Part shown: positions 1-9,339 of the stretch, in pieces | Layout: the number at the start of each line of letters is the position of its first letter | Numbering within the stretch: the first letter of the stretch is position 1 | Origin: Malus domestica | Taxonomy: Eukaryota; Streptophyta; Magnoliopsida; Rosales; Rosaceae | Length of the DNA stretch: 64,000 nt | Assembly: GCF_042453785.1 (NCBI RefSeq) | Contig: NC_091671.1 | Span: 31,835,001-31,899,000 of the forward strand | Direction of reading: 5' to 3' | Made by a program: the position numbers and the translations under genes | The notes under the pieces: generated by a model | What the model was told of the DNA's origin: nothing | What the model saw: only the letters and a program-made list of their open reading frames with translations | The model's database searches: none

Positions 1-587
1 CAAGTGTCATTGATTTATAGGCCCCATGGGAGAGGTGTCGTCCTCATGTTTATGCATGGCAGGCTTGGCGGCCATGGCCACGATGGAATTATTTTAAAAG
101 CATTTTGTAAGAAGCAATAAATGTCAACCTCCTTATTTTGTTAATTTCAACGCTGCTCATGAAAGAAAAGATCTTCATAATATTTCTCATAAAATAATAA
201 AATAAGGGAAGATCTTTACTTTTTTTTCACGAGTAACCTTCAAATAAAAAAAAAAAAGAAAGTTATATCAATTTCTTCTCTCAATGTTTTGAATAAGTAA
301 TAGTCATATCGAAATAAATCATCTCTAACAACCGAGGCCTTGGTGCATGAGAAATTATCATTTCCTTTTACCAGCATGTCCAGAGAGTCCACTTGCTGAG
401 AAGAAGCGCGTATTTGACATCCACCACATGACTTTCAACGAACCCAAAGCTAGGAATGCTCTGTCGTTCAAACACTGGAACGTGTGGTCGGCACTAACGC
501 CTCACCCCTTTCTCTCCGTTTACTATGACATCATCACTTATGTAATTCACCACAGGACTTTCTCTCCGTTTACTATCTTTTTAAGGA
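1..587. other. Left-edge intergenic DNA
   Basis: I find no gene I can name here. On the minus strand, positions 76 to about 8 read as a 22-codon ATG-to-stop stretch, which could be the end of a gene lying to the left but is too short to claim. The rest is AT-rich. The sequence TTTCTCTCCGTTTACTAT occurs twice, near 509 and 559, as a short direct repeat. Confidence 0.4.
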
Positions 588-757
588 TCATAGAGATGTT
601 CAAATTGTATCCGTTCATTATATATCGTGCATTTAATTTTTGTCAAATACTATTTATATTTAATTTTAAAATAAAAATACTTAAAATAATTTCTAATCGA
701 TTTAAAAATCTTCAAGTTCCTCCATCTTCAAGATCCTCAGAATTTAGAGAACATCTC
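588..757. repeat. MITE of the 'ATCCGTTCAT' family in the GRAS gene promoter
   Basis: The segment carries the motif GTATCCGTTCATTATATATC and an AT-rich core (ATTTATATTTAATTTTAAAA) that recur, in either orientation, near 28590, 52180 and 57450. It ends in GATCCTC-like sequence. The copy is diverged and its borders are approximate. It sits about 120 bp upstream of the TATA box of the GRAS gene, so it is part of that gene's upstream region. Confidence 0.5.
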
Positions 758-835
758 ATTCATACAATTCCGTATTTTACACAGTACTGTTTACGTCACC
801 GTTACTTCCGTACAAACTCGCCGTCAAAGAGTCAA

Positions 836-1043
836 ACCCCCTCGCTTTCTCTCTCCTCCCTTTCTCTGCTATATATACCTTGGAAGCCTAGCATCTGCTG
901 CTTTCGAAAACTGAGCGAATTCAGAGCTCCCACAACTTGACCGAAACAGATTCATGGACCGAACCAGAGCTTACCCACTACCAAAACTTGCTGTCTAAGC
1001 TAAAGACCCAGACGACCCAGACGGCCCAGAAGAGAAAATACAG
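836..1043 (+). promoter_or_regulatory. Core promoter and leader exon of the GRAS gene
   Basis: A pyrimidine-rich patch (836-869) is followed by a TATA box (TATATATA, 870-877), so transcription should begin near 905. The transcribed leader then runs to a donor site CAG|GTATTTG at 1043/1044. A leader intron probably ends at the acceptor ATATTGCAG at 1928, with CATGGAATAG at 2049 as an alternative. Leader introns are usual in this GRAS branch. The start site is inferred from TATA spacing only. Confidence 0.55.
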
Positions 1044-2068
1044 GTATTTGTTCGTACAGATTAGCTTGCTCGTAGATATGTATATGTTTGAATTGATTTG
1101 TTTAGGTATAATTTTTTTGCTAAAGGGGAAAATCTGAGGTTGTGGCTCGTATTGGGCTTCTTTGATTGGAGCGTGTAGGTTGATTGGTGGCGCATAGAGC
1201 GAGGAAATCTTGGGATTTTCTTATTTTCTTCTGTTTTCTATCACTTTCTCGGGAAACAAACAGAGGGTGAGTGGGTTTAAGGGTTTTTTAATATTGGTGT
1301 TTTGGTCCGAAATGGAAAATTACTCGTAATTTATTCACATGGAAGTTAAATTTTATAAACTATGTTGTCCTGGTGTCGGGTCAATTGATCTTCTGTTTTT
1401 CGATTGATGAGGCCGATTAGTCTCGCCCAGTTTGAATCAATCTCCATTTGGTTATCTGTTCCTGACTAACCAATCGATAGAAGGACTAGTGATGCTTTAG
1501 GAAAATTAGAGGCCTTTGCCTTGTTTGGGATTCTTTTTGTCAAAGAGTGGGTGGTGCCTTATGTGTTGGAAAAAGTGTCGAGAACTAGCAAGACTTGGAC
1601 TTCTTAGACGAGATATCACTTGCTGAAGTAATATTCCATTCTATCGATCGAATAGGGCGGCCCATTTCGTTGCTTCCTATGCTTCCAAAGCGTAGCTCAA
1701 GTACTCTGTGGGATGTACATCCTCCTGAGTGGTGCTTGGTGCCCTTTATTCTGATTAAAGTCCGTTTTAAGATTTAAAACTTTTCTCGATGTTTATTGAT
1801 TCGATAAAACCTTTAGGCAACGAAAGATTGTGGGCTGGTTATAATTTCTGCTTTTCAAGGTTCGGTTATCTGCAATTTTTCCCTCAGAATCTCTAGTTAA
1901 TGGGCCTTTTTCTGTATCAATATTGCAGTTTTATTTTGTTATCTTGAAAGTTCACAAAGGTTGCCAAGAGTGTTTCTGGGGAAAGCACAAAGCTTGACCC
2001 TATTCTAGGTGATAAGCTATACAGTCTGATTTCTTGTCACATGGAATAGCCGATGCCAATCTCGTAGC

Positions 2069-3820
2069 ATGGACCAGCATTTTGGATTTGGTGCGACCGG
2101 TGCAGGATTGTCATATACAGCTCCACTTCCCGCTGTTCCATCTTTACGGAAAAGGTTACTTGGGTCGTTGAAATTTGATACCAGGAACTCACCAAATTCA
2201 CCCTTTTTGACTCACTTTGATTCTGACTCTCTTACAACACTGAGCGACAGTCAGGAGCAGCGCAGCTCCTCCGAGAATCTCTCAGAAGCCACCCCCTCCT
2301 GTACCTCTTCATTTGAAACAAACAGTTACGTCCATCAGTTAAGCTTAAGCCCTTCGGTGGACTGTAGTCGAGACGGTCTGCAGGTCTATTCTGGTAGCAC
2401 TTCTGCCTTAAAGGATGCAAATAGTAGCCAGAATATAAAACAAACTTTGCAAGAATTAGAGAGTGCTTTAATGGGGCCTGACGATGAGGAAGAAGAAGTC
2501 ACCACACCAAACGCTTCTATTGGAGAAAGTGGCAGGAGGCAGATGCAGAGGTCCATGTCATGGATCCAGAAGCACCAGGTTTCACAACCAGTTCAACGCC
2601 AGGCATCCTTTGTTTCTAGGCAAAGGCAGTCGGGTGAAGTTCAGATTGAGAAACGTCATAAAGTGATAGATGATGCATCTCTAAAGGGTTTGCCAGCAGG
2701 TAATCTGAAGCAATTGCTGATTGCATGTGCTGAAGCTCTCTCCAACAACGACATGGATAGTTTTGAAAAGTTGATTGAAAAGGCTAGAGGAGCTGTATCT
2801 ATCAGTGGAGAACCAATCCGGCGACTTGGAGCTTACTTGGTAGAAGGGCTGATAGCAAGGAAGGAGATATCGGGTGCCAATATTTACCATGCCCTTAGGT
2901 GTAGAGAGCCTGAGAGCAACGAATTGCTGTCCTACATGCAGATTCTGTATGAGATATGCCCATACTTAAAGTTTGGTTACTTGGCAGCCAATGGGGCCAT
3001 TGCTGAGGCATGCAGAAATGAGGACCGCATCCACATTATAGACTTCCAGATTGCTCAGGGAAGTCAGTGGGTCACTCTCCTTCAAGCACTTGCAGCAAGA
3101 CCCGGTGGGGCTCCCCATGTACGAATTACAGGTATCGATGATCCTCTTTCTAAACATGCCCGTGGTGATGGGTTGGAGGCAGTAGGGAGACGGTTGAAAG
3201 CCATCTCTGACAAATTTAACATCCCAGTTGAATTTCATGGAGTTCCAGTATTCTCACCCAATGTCACACTGGACATGCTTGATGTCAGGCCCGGAGAGGC
3301 TCTTGCTGTGAACTTCCCTCTGGAGCTTCATCACACACCAGATGAGAGCGTTGTTGAGAACAATCCAAGGGATGGGCTGCTGAGAACAGTGAAGTCTCTG
3401 AATCCAAAGGTAACCACTTTGGTGGAGCAAGAATCAAATACAAACACAACCCCTTTCTTCAATAGGTTTGTGGAAGCTCTTGAATACTACATGGCGATGT
3501 TCGAGTCTATTGATGTGGCCCTGCCAAGGAGCAGCAAGGAGAGAATCAATGTGGAGCAGCATTGCTTGGCAAGAGATATTGTGAATGTCATTGCTTGCGA
3601 GGGGAGGGAGAGGGTGGAACGCCACGAGCTCTTTGGCAAGTGGAAGTCCAGGTTTACAATGGCAGGGTTTCGGCAATACCCGTTGAGCTCATATGTAAAC
3701 TCTGTCATTAAGAGTCTGCTGAGGTGTTACTCGGAGCATTATACACTGGTGGAGAGGGACGGCGCTATGCTCTTGGGATGGAAGGACAGGAACCTAGTAT
3801 CGGCTTCTGCCTGGCACTGA
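2069..3820 (+). CDS. GRAS-family transcriptional regulator, PAT1 branch
   Basis: This is an uninterrupted 583-residue coding exon, typical of GRAS genes. GRAS proteins are plant-specific nuclear or cytoplasmic regulators; the PAT1 branch (PAT1, SCL5, SCL13, SCL21, CIGR) is tied to phytochrome and stress signalling. The first ~210 residues are a Ser/Thr/Gln-rich disordered region with an acidic patch (DDEEEE). The GRAS domain starts near residue 211 (NLKQLLIACAEAL). It continues with leucine-heptad repeat I including VSISGEPIRRLGAYLVEG, the VHIID-type motif IHIIDFQIAQGSQW near residue 321, leucine-heptad repeat II, a PFYRE-type region (PFFNRFVEALEYY) and a C-terminal SAW motif ending SASAWH. 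The conserved string VEQESNTNT is diagnostic of the PAT1 branch. The length fits SCL-type members. The start is the first ATG after the leader. I cannot assign a single orthologue by eye, so no symbol is given. Confidence 0.95.
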   Translation: MDQHFGFGATGAGLSYTAPLPAVPSLRKRLLGSLKFDTRNSPNSPFLTHFDSDSLTTLSDSQEQRSSSENLSEATPSCTSSFETNSYVHQLSLSPSVDCSRDGLQVYSGSTSALKDANSSQNIKQTLQELESALMGPDDEEEEVTTPNASIGESGRRQMQRSMSWIQKHQVSQPVQRQASFVSRQRQSGEVQIEKRHKVIDDASLKGLPAGNLKQLLIACAEALSNNDMDSFEKLIEKARGAVSISGEPIRRLGAYLVEGLIARKEISGANIYHALRCREPESNELLSYMQILYEICPYLKFGYLAANGAIAEACRNEDRIHIIDFQIAQGSQWVTLLQALAARPGGAPHVRITGIDDPLSKHARGDGLEAVGRRLKAISDKFNIPVEFHGVPVFSPNVTLDMLDVRPGEALAVNFPLELHHTPDESVVENNPRDGLLRTVKSLNPKVTTLVEQESNTNTTPFFNRFVEALEYYMAMFESIDVALPRSSKERINVEQHCLARDIVNVIACEGRERVERHELFGKWKSRFTMAGFRQYPLSSYVNSVIKSLLRCYSEHYTLVERDGAMLLGWKDRNLVSASAWH

Positions 3821-4359
3821 GTAAAGAAAATAAAGATACATAGGTAGCAGTAGAATTTACCAGCTTGTATTTTTCTTTTAATAGATTAATGATGCATAAC
3901 ACACTGCCCTATAGTTTCATTCAGTGGAACGCTTTTGATCACTGTTGTTCTTAGGATGGCCGGCATTTGTATGCCGCTGCAGAATGTGTTTCCCTACCAC
4001 CGAACGTGTTACCGCTGTGTGTAGATGATTCTGTTCATCTATCCTTTTGCTATCTCTGATAGAGTTGTAAGTAATTATAATGTAGGGTTTCTTTTACTTG
4101 ATCTATTTGCCACTATATTTATTGCTTTTACAAAGTATTTCTTTCACTTTGGTGTTTGCCATGAAGCAATGACGAAATACAAGTCTTTCGTCAGTGCTTC
4201 ATTTAACGATCAATATTCAATATCCGATACCAGAAGCAACATGTCTCCTTTCTCCAACTGGAAGATTATGTTAATGCAGCAATGGTGCTTATACTTTATA
4301 CGTATACGTTATTGACTTGATTTAGTAACAAAAATTAATATATCTTATGATATGCCGGA
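3821..4359. other. 3' flank of the GRAS gene
   Basis: The first ~200 bp are presumably the 3' untranslated region (AATAAAGATAC near 3828 could serve as a poly(A) signal). A 96-codon open frame at 4025-4315 resembles nothing I know and looks like chance. No other gene is seen before the LINE/MITE cluster. Confidence 0.4.
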
Positions 4360-4390
4360 GAACTTCTTTTGTCTCGGCCGCCATGCAAAG
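4360..4390. repeat. Probable LINE target-site duplication, left copy
   Basis: The sequence GAACTTCTTTTGTCTCGG followed by CCGCCATGCAAAG resembles the sequence straight after the LINE tail (5513-5544: GAACGTCTTTCTTCTCGG then CTAACATGCAAAAG). About 25 of 31 positions agree, with one gap. I read these as the diverged target-site duplication of the LINE. The later MITE inserted exactly at its right edge. Confidence 0.5.
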
Positions 4391-4559
4391 AAGAGATTTT
4401 TCGATGTGATCGGTACATGGGGTGGTACATCACATGTCACTAAACAAATGGTAGGATATGTGTGCTAAAAATTTAATAACTTAAAAAATAAAATTTCTCA
4501 CCATTCCTATTAAAACATGTGATGTACCACTTGTGTTCCCGTCACAACTAAAAACTTAT
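4391..4559. repeat. MITE copy 1 with 10-bp target duplication
   Basis: The ends are inverted: AAGAGATTTTTCGATGTGAT at the left mirrors the right end, which reads CATGTGATGTACCACTTGTG followed by CACAACTAAAAACTTAT. Each arm is about 45 bp. The flanks CCATGCAAAG (4381-4390) and CCATGCGAAG (4560-4569) are a 10-bp direct duplication with one mismatch. Two relatives lie near 16243 and 22591. Long terminal inverted repeats with 9-10-bp duplications suggest a Mutator-derived MITE. Confidence 0.75.
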
Positions 4560-4569
4560 CCATGCGAAG

Positions 4570-5513
4570 AACTCATGAAGGACAAACCGAAAGCTACCCC
4601 ATAATTGTTGGGTTAGATCAAAGCTCATACTTAAGTCCTTACCTTTTTGCATTGGTAATGAATGAGTTAACGGGACATATTCAATATGATATTCCCTGGT
4701 GTATGCTTTTCGCAGACGATATAGTGTTGATAGATGAAACTCATGAATGTGTAAATGTGAAGCTTAACCTTTGGAGAGAAGTGTTAGAATCTAAAGGTCT
4801 TCGCCTAAGCCGATCAAAGACATAATATATGGAGTGCAAGTTCAATGCAAATGGAGGCCAAAATGAGTTAGGGGTGAGGATCGGAGATCAGGAAGTATCA
4901 AAGAGCGACCGCTTTAGCTACCTAGGATCTATCTTGCAAAAGAACGGAGAATTAGATGGAGACCTCAACCATAGAATACAAGCTGGATGGATGAAGTGGA
5001 AGATTGCATTCGGCGTGTTGTGCGACCGTCGTATGCCACTGAAACTCAAGGGAAAATTTTATAGGACGACAATAAGGCCGGTGATGCTGTATGACACGGA
5101 ATGTTAGGCGGTGAAGCTTCAACACGTACATAAAATGGGTGTAGCAGAGATGAGGATGCTTTGTTGGATGTGTGGGCACACAAGAAAGGATAAGATTAGG
5201 AATGAGAATATCCGAAGTAAAGTAGGCGTAGCCGAAATTAAAGGAAAGATGAGAGAAAATCGGTTACGGTGGTTTGAACATGTGCAAATAAGGCCTACTG
5301 ATGCTCCGGTTAGAAGATATGACTACGGGACAGAGGTCCAAGGCCGAAGGGGTAGAGGAAGACCTAGGAAAACTTTGGAAGAGACTCTAAGAAAAAACTT
5401 TGAGTACTTGGATCTGACGGAGGACATAATACAGAACCAAGCGCAATGACGTTCTAAGATTCATATAGCCGACCCCCACTTAGTGGGGAAAAGTTTTGTT
5501 GTTGTTGTTGTTG
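4570..5513 (+). mobile_element. 5'-truncated RTE-type LINE (non-LTR retrotransposon)
   Basis: One reading frame encodes the C-terminal part of a LINE reverse transcriptase. The fingers/palm region includes [14 protein letters not shown], the catalytic box is FADDIVLID, and the thumb/tail region includes [20 protein letters not shown] and a basic GRRGRGRPRKTLEE segment. The frame is broken only by three stops: TAA at 4823, TAG at 5105 and TGA at 5447. Known relatives have Trp at the last two positions. The element ends in a (TTG)n tail (about 5495-5512), as RTE elements do. All 5' sequence, including the endonuclease, is missing, so this is a dead-on-arrival insertion. Confidence 0.9.
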
Positions 5514-5544
5514 AACGTCTTTCTTCTCGGCTAACATGCAAAAG

Positions 5545-6990
5545 TCTTTCAGTTAATAATATTTTATTCAACACATGTATTAGAGAGAAAAACAAAGAAT
5601 GCGAACCCCGAGGGATAATTGTGGTGTAAAAATCATTTCTTTAAAACATAAGGAAAGAGTGTTAGTAATAATTTTTTTATACTAATTATATATACTAAAA
5701 CTCAGTTGCTGAGCACTGTTCATTAATAGTGATTTGACGAATTTGCCCTTCATTTGCTACTCGTTCTAAACTTTTTAATGTTAGTTGCACAGTTAATTTA
5801 CTAATTTACCCCTCTGTACACGTGTTGCTCATCGTGTAAGGGACGAACGACGAAGGTTGGAATAGCAGGGCCTCTTCCATTTACTTCCATAATAGATTCT
5901 CGAGCTCTTCCCCCTCTCCACTTCCTCCACGACAACGGCTCTAGCCCTTCTCCTCATACTGTGACACAACTTCCTTGCCAATTCGAGCTGCTCAAGCAAA
6001 ACATCAACGCCTCCTCAACACGTTTTTCCGACGTGCTTTACGTCGGTCTTCACCGTTGACATAAACCTCGCGACCTCATGTACTCAAGGTATAGATTTAA
6101 CTTTGAATCTCCCTTGCGAAATGTTTACAGTTTTTCATATGGGTTTTTTGAATTACAAGAAATTTGGTCTTCCTAAGATTTATTTGTTGTTAATTTTACG
6201 GTTTATTTGTTTTCCACTAATATGATTGAATGGTAAATTAGTTGTATATATATTAAAAAAAATTGAACTATTGCTCTCGAACTCGCCTCAACCTAGGTTT
6301 TTGTTTTTTTAGGTTTTTGTTTGCAGCTCTCGAACTCGCCTCACCCACAAATTTGGCTTTGACCGTTATTTCTCCTCTTTGGCTTCTATTTCCATCTCTG
6401 ACCCGTTCAGCTTCAATTGGGCTTGAGTAGGCAGTCCACGCCTGCCTTCTTTTACGTCCAAGGATAATTGGTATCAAATATTTGCATTTTCATTGTTTGA
6501 AGTAGGAAACACCATTTTTTTTCTCTGATTTTGTTTTTTCGAAGAGGTAAAAGAGTAATTTTTTGTGTGCAATTTGTTAGGATTTAAACATTTGCCTTTC
6601 TGGGTTTTTATTTTACATGCAATTGATGAAAGTTTTAATTCTCAGAGAAATACAAATGTACTAGGTCTTGTAACTATCATTTTTGTGTCTCATGTTACAC
6701 AGCCCAATTTCAGAAATCAAATGGAATGGCTTTTTATTTTTGGGTTTACTTGGACAATAAAGAAGTGCTCGAATGTTGGGTCTAAGACGAGATTATTTGT
6801 ATGTATATGCAGTGTCTTTAAAGCTTGAACTGTTTGAAAGGATGCGCTTCGATTTTACTAAAGGACTCAATCAGAGATTCTCCCTTAGTCACATGTCTGA
6901 TCAGACTTCCAATTCATTCCCATCATCATTCTATTTAATCCTTATAATTTGGACACTGATATGAGTCATAACGCTCCTCTGCCATCAGTG
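5545..6990. other. Non-coding DNA upstream of the broken MULE
   Basis: No gene is recognised. The segment at 5700-5815 (GACGAATTTGCCCTTCATTT and nearby) has the look of a MULE terminal region, but I could not find a matching inverted copy downstream. Open frames at 6268-6477 (-), 6565-6828 and 6773-6964 (+) have no recognisable features. Confidence 0.35.
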
Positions 6991-7404
6991 TGTTCATGGG
7001 ACCTACAGAGATTCCTTCACAATCTCACGAAACTATTAAAATTCCCACTGCTTACTATGAGTTTGGTGCCAACTTTAAAGATCCAAAGGTAACTTACCGT
7101 GTTATGAAATTAGTCATCAGGGATACTGAAATTAGTCATCGTGCAATTGAAGATTTGTATTTAACTTTTACGTTTTCATAGTTGTTCCATGTTTTGATAT
7201 GATCTTATATTTAACTTTCATAGTATAATCATATTTGCACATTTCTTTCTTTGCAATAGGTAGATGAATGTGGTAGTAATTCAGCATCTACACATATGGT
7301 GGATTGTACTAGTGAATTTACCACAAATAAGGTAATATTTGGCTTGACGCAATTGATTTACTTATACTCTTGTATGTTTATTCATAATATGCAATTTTGG
7401 TACG

Positions 7405-9339
7405 TAGTTATTCAAGAGTAGAGAAGAATTAATACAATGGGCTCGAGAAGTTGGGAAGGTTAATGGTTTTGTTATTGTGACGTTACGATCCAATCAAGGT
7501 GGAAAAGATAACCGAAGCCCTAGACTTACATTGGGTTGTGAAAGGAATGGACAATATGTAAGTCGAATTCACAAAAAAGACATAAAGGATGAAGATAGAA
7601 GAAATTCTGGAACGAAAAAAAAGTGGATGCCCGTTTCAATTAAAGGGTAAAAAGCTAGCAACTGATGATGATTGGATATTGACGGTAGTTATTAGAGTGC
7701 ATAATCACACAGTAGCAGACCATTTGGAGGGTCATTCATTTGCTGGTAGATTATCTTCGGAAGAGACTTCATTATTGATTGATCTGTCTAAAAGTTTGGT
7801 GCAACCAAATGGGATTTTGACTACACTAAAACGAAGAGACAAATGAAATGTATCTACACTGAGGACAATTTATAATGCATGTCAACGTTTGAGGCTTTTA
7901 GAGAAAGGTGGGAGGTCCCAAATGCAACAATTGATGAGTAAGTTATCTGAGCATAGGTACACTGAGTGGCATAGGAGTTGCCAGAAGACTAATATTATTT
8001 TGGACTTATTTTGGACACACCCGACTTGTTTGGAATTGTTACATTCATTTCCACATATTTTGATTATGGATTGTACATACAAGACCAATAGGTATTGTAT
8101 GCTATTGTTAGAAATTGTTGGAGTTAAGTCAACTGATATGACATTTTATGTTGGGTTTGTTTATCTTTCTGCGAAACGAGAAGATAATTACGTTTGGGCC
8201 TTGATTATATTGCGAGGACTCATGGATGGTATTGTTATGCCTGATGTTATTGTGACAGATAGAGAAATGGCTTTGATGAGGGTCATTGAACTTATATTTG
8301 GTACAAGTAAGCATTTACTATGTAGATGGCACATCAATAAAATGTGGTAGCCAAGTTCAAAAAATTATATAAGTCCAAGGAAGATTGCGATAAATTTTTG
8401 GAGAAATGGAATACAATGGTTACATCTTCTACTAAAGTCGATTTCATAAGGCATACAAGACAACTATGCAATGAGTTTAGTATGTATCAAGAGATGCTTC
8501 AATATGTGATAGATACTTGGTTGAATCCATATAAAGAAAGGTTTGTTGCAACATGGATCGATAAATTTATGCACTTTGGGAATACAACCTCAAATAGGTA
8601 AGCATTTACCATTAGTTACTTTATTTTCATTTTCATTTTCTAGTCAGATTGCTAAACCCTTATTACTTTAACAGGGCTGAGTCTTCACATGCCAAATTAA
8701 AAAGACATCTTGGAAGTAGCCAAGGAACATTTGAGACATCCTGGGAAAGTATACATACTCTGCTTGGGTTGCAGCACACTGAAATCAAGGCTTCTTTTGA
8801 GAAAAGTTTGATAGCAGTGCATCATGATTTTAGACATTCAGATTTCATGGAACTTTGTGGCTTTGTCTCAATTAGTGCACTATATATGGTCCTAAAAGAG
8901 CACAAGTTGTCCAAAATGAACAGTATTGACTCCGAGGCATGTGGCCGTGTTTTACGAGACACTCATGGATTACCATGTGCTCATGAGATTGTTAGATACA
9001 TGAGAGATGATCGACCTATTCCACTTGAGAGCATTGATCCTCATTGGAGAAAACTTGATATAAAGTGTACACCTATAAGAAATGCAGCAGACTACACTTA
9101 TGATGCAGAGATGGAGTTGTTTCATAGGCATTGGATAGAATCTGATGCAATAGCAAGAATGGTCCTTAAAAGGAAACTTATGGAGTTGGTATTACCACAA
9201 ACTACTTCACTTGTTGAACCATCTGTGACAACCAAGACTAGAGGTAGGCCCAGTAAAAGATGGATAAATCAACTCATCGTGATCCGTCATTGTTTGAGAT
9301 TGTGGAATCGAAGCAAGTTATTCACTTGGGATGGATAGT
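7405..9339 (+). pseudogene. MULE transposase relic with FAR1-type DNA-binding domain (5' part)
   Basis: The order matches a FAR1-like Mutator transposase. First comes a FAR1 DNA-binding domain (LFKSREELIQWAREVGKVNG from 7405, then GCPFQLKGKK and the Cys/His zinc ligands VHNH). Next is the MULE transposase core (ILIMDCTYKTNRY, then VIVTDREMALM, with the acidic catalytic residues, and LCRWHINK). A SWIM-like finger follows (THGLPCAHEI). It is dead: there is a one-base insertion in an A8 run (7615-7622), an in-frame TGA at 7844, a one-base loss near 8340 and a frameshift near 9257. A normal intron remains at 8598-8674 (G|GTAAGC to AACAG). The reading frame is then cut by the hAT element at 9340 and resumes at 12205. 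Earlier exon-like pieces lie at 6990-7090 and 7258-7330. Confidence 0.85.

Noticed and set aside
347-940. 197-codon plus-strand open frame upstream of the GRAS gene
   Set aside because: It begins without ATG (TTG/other start), runs through a MITE and the TATA/leader region of the GRAS gene, and has no domain.
4829-5449. Two separate genes suggested by consecutive open frames
   Set aside because: They are one LINE reverse-transcriptase frame interrupted by single stop codons in the same frame.
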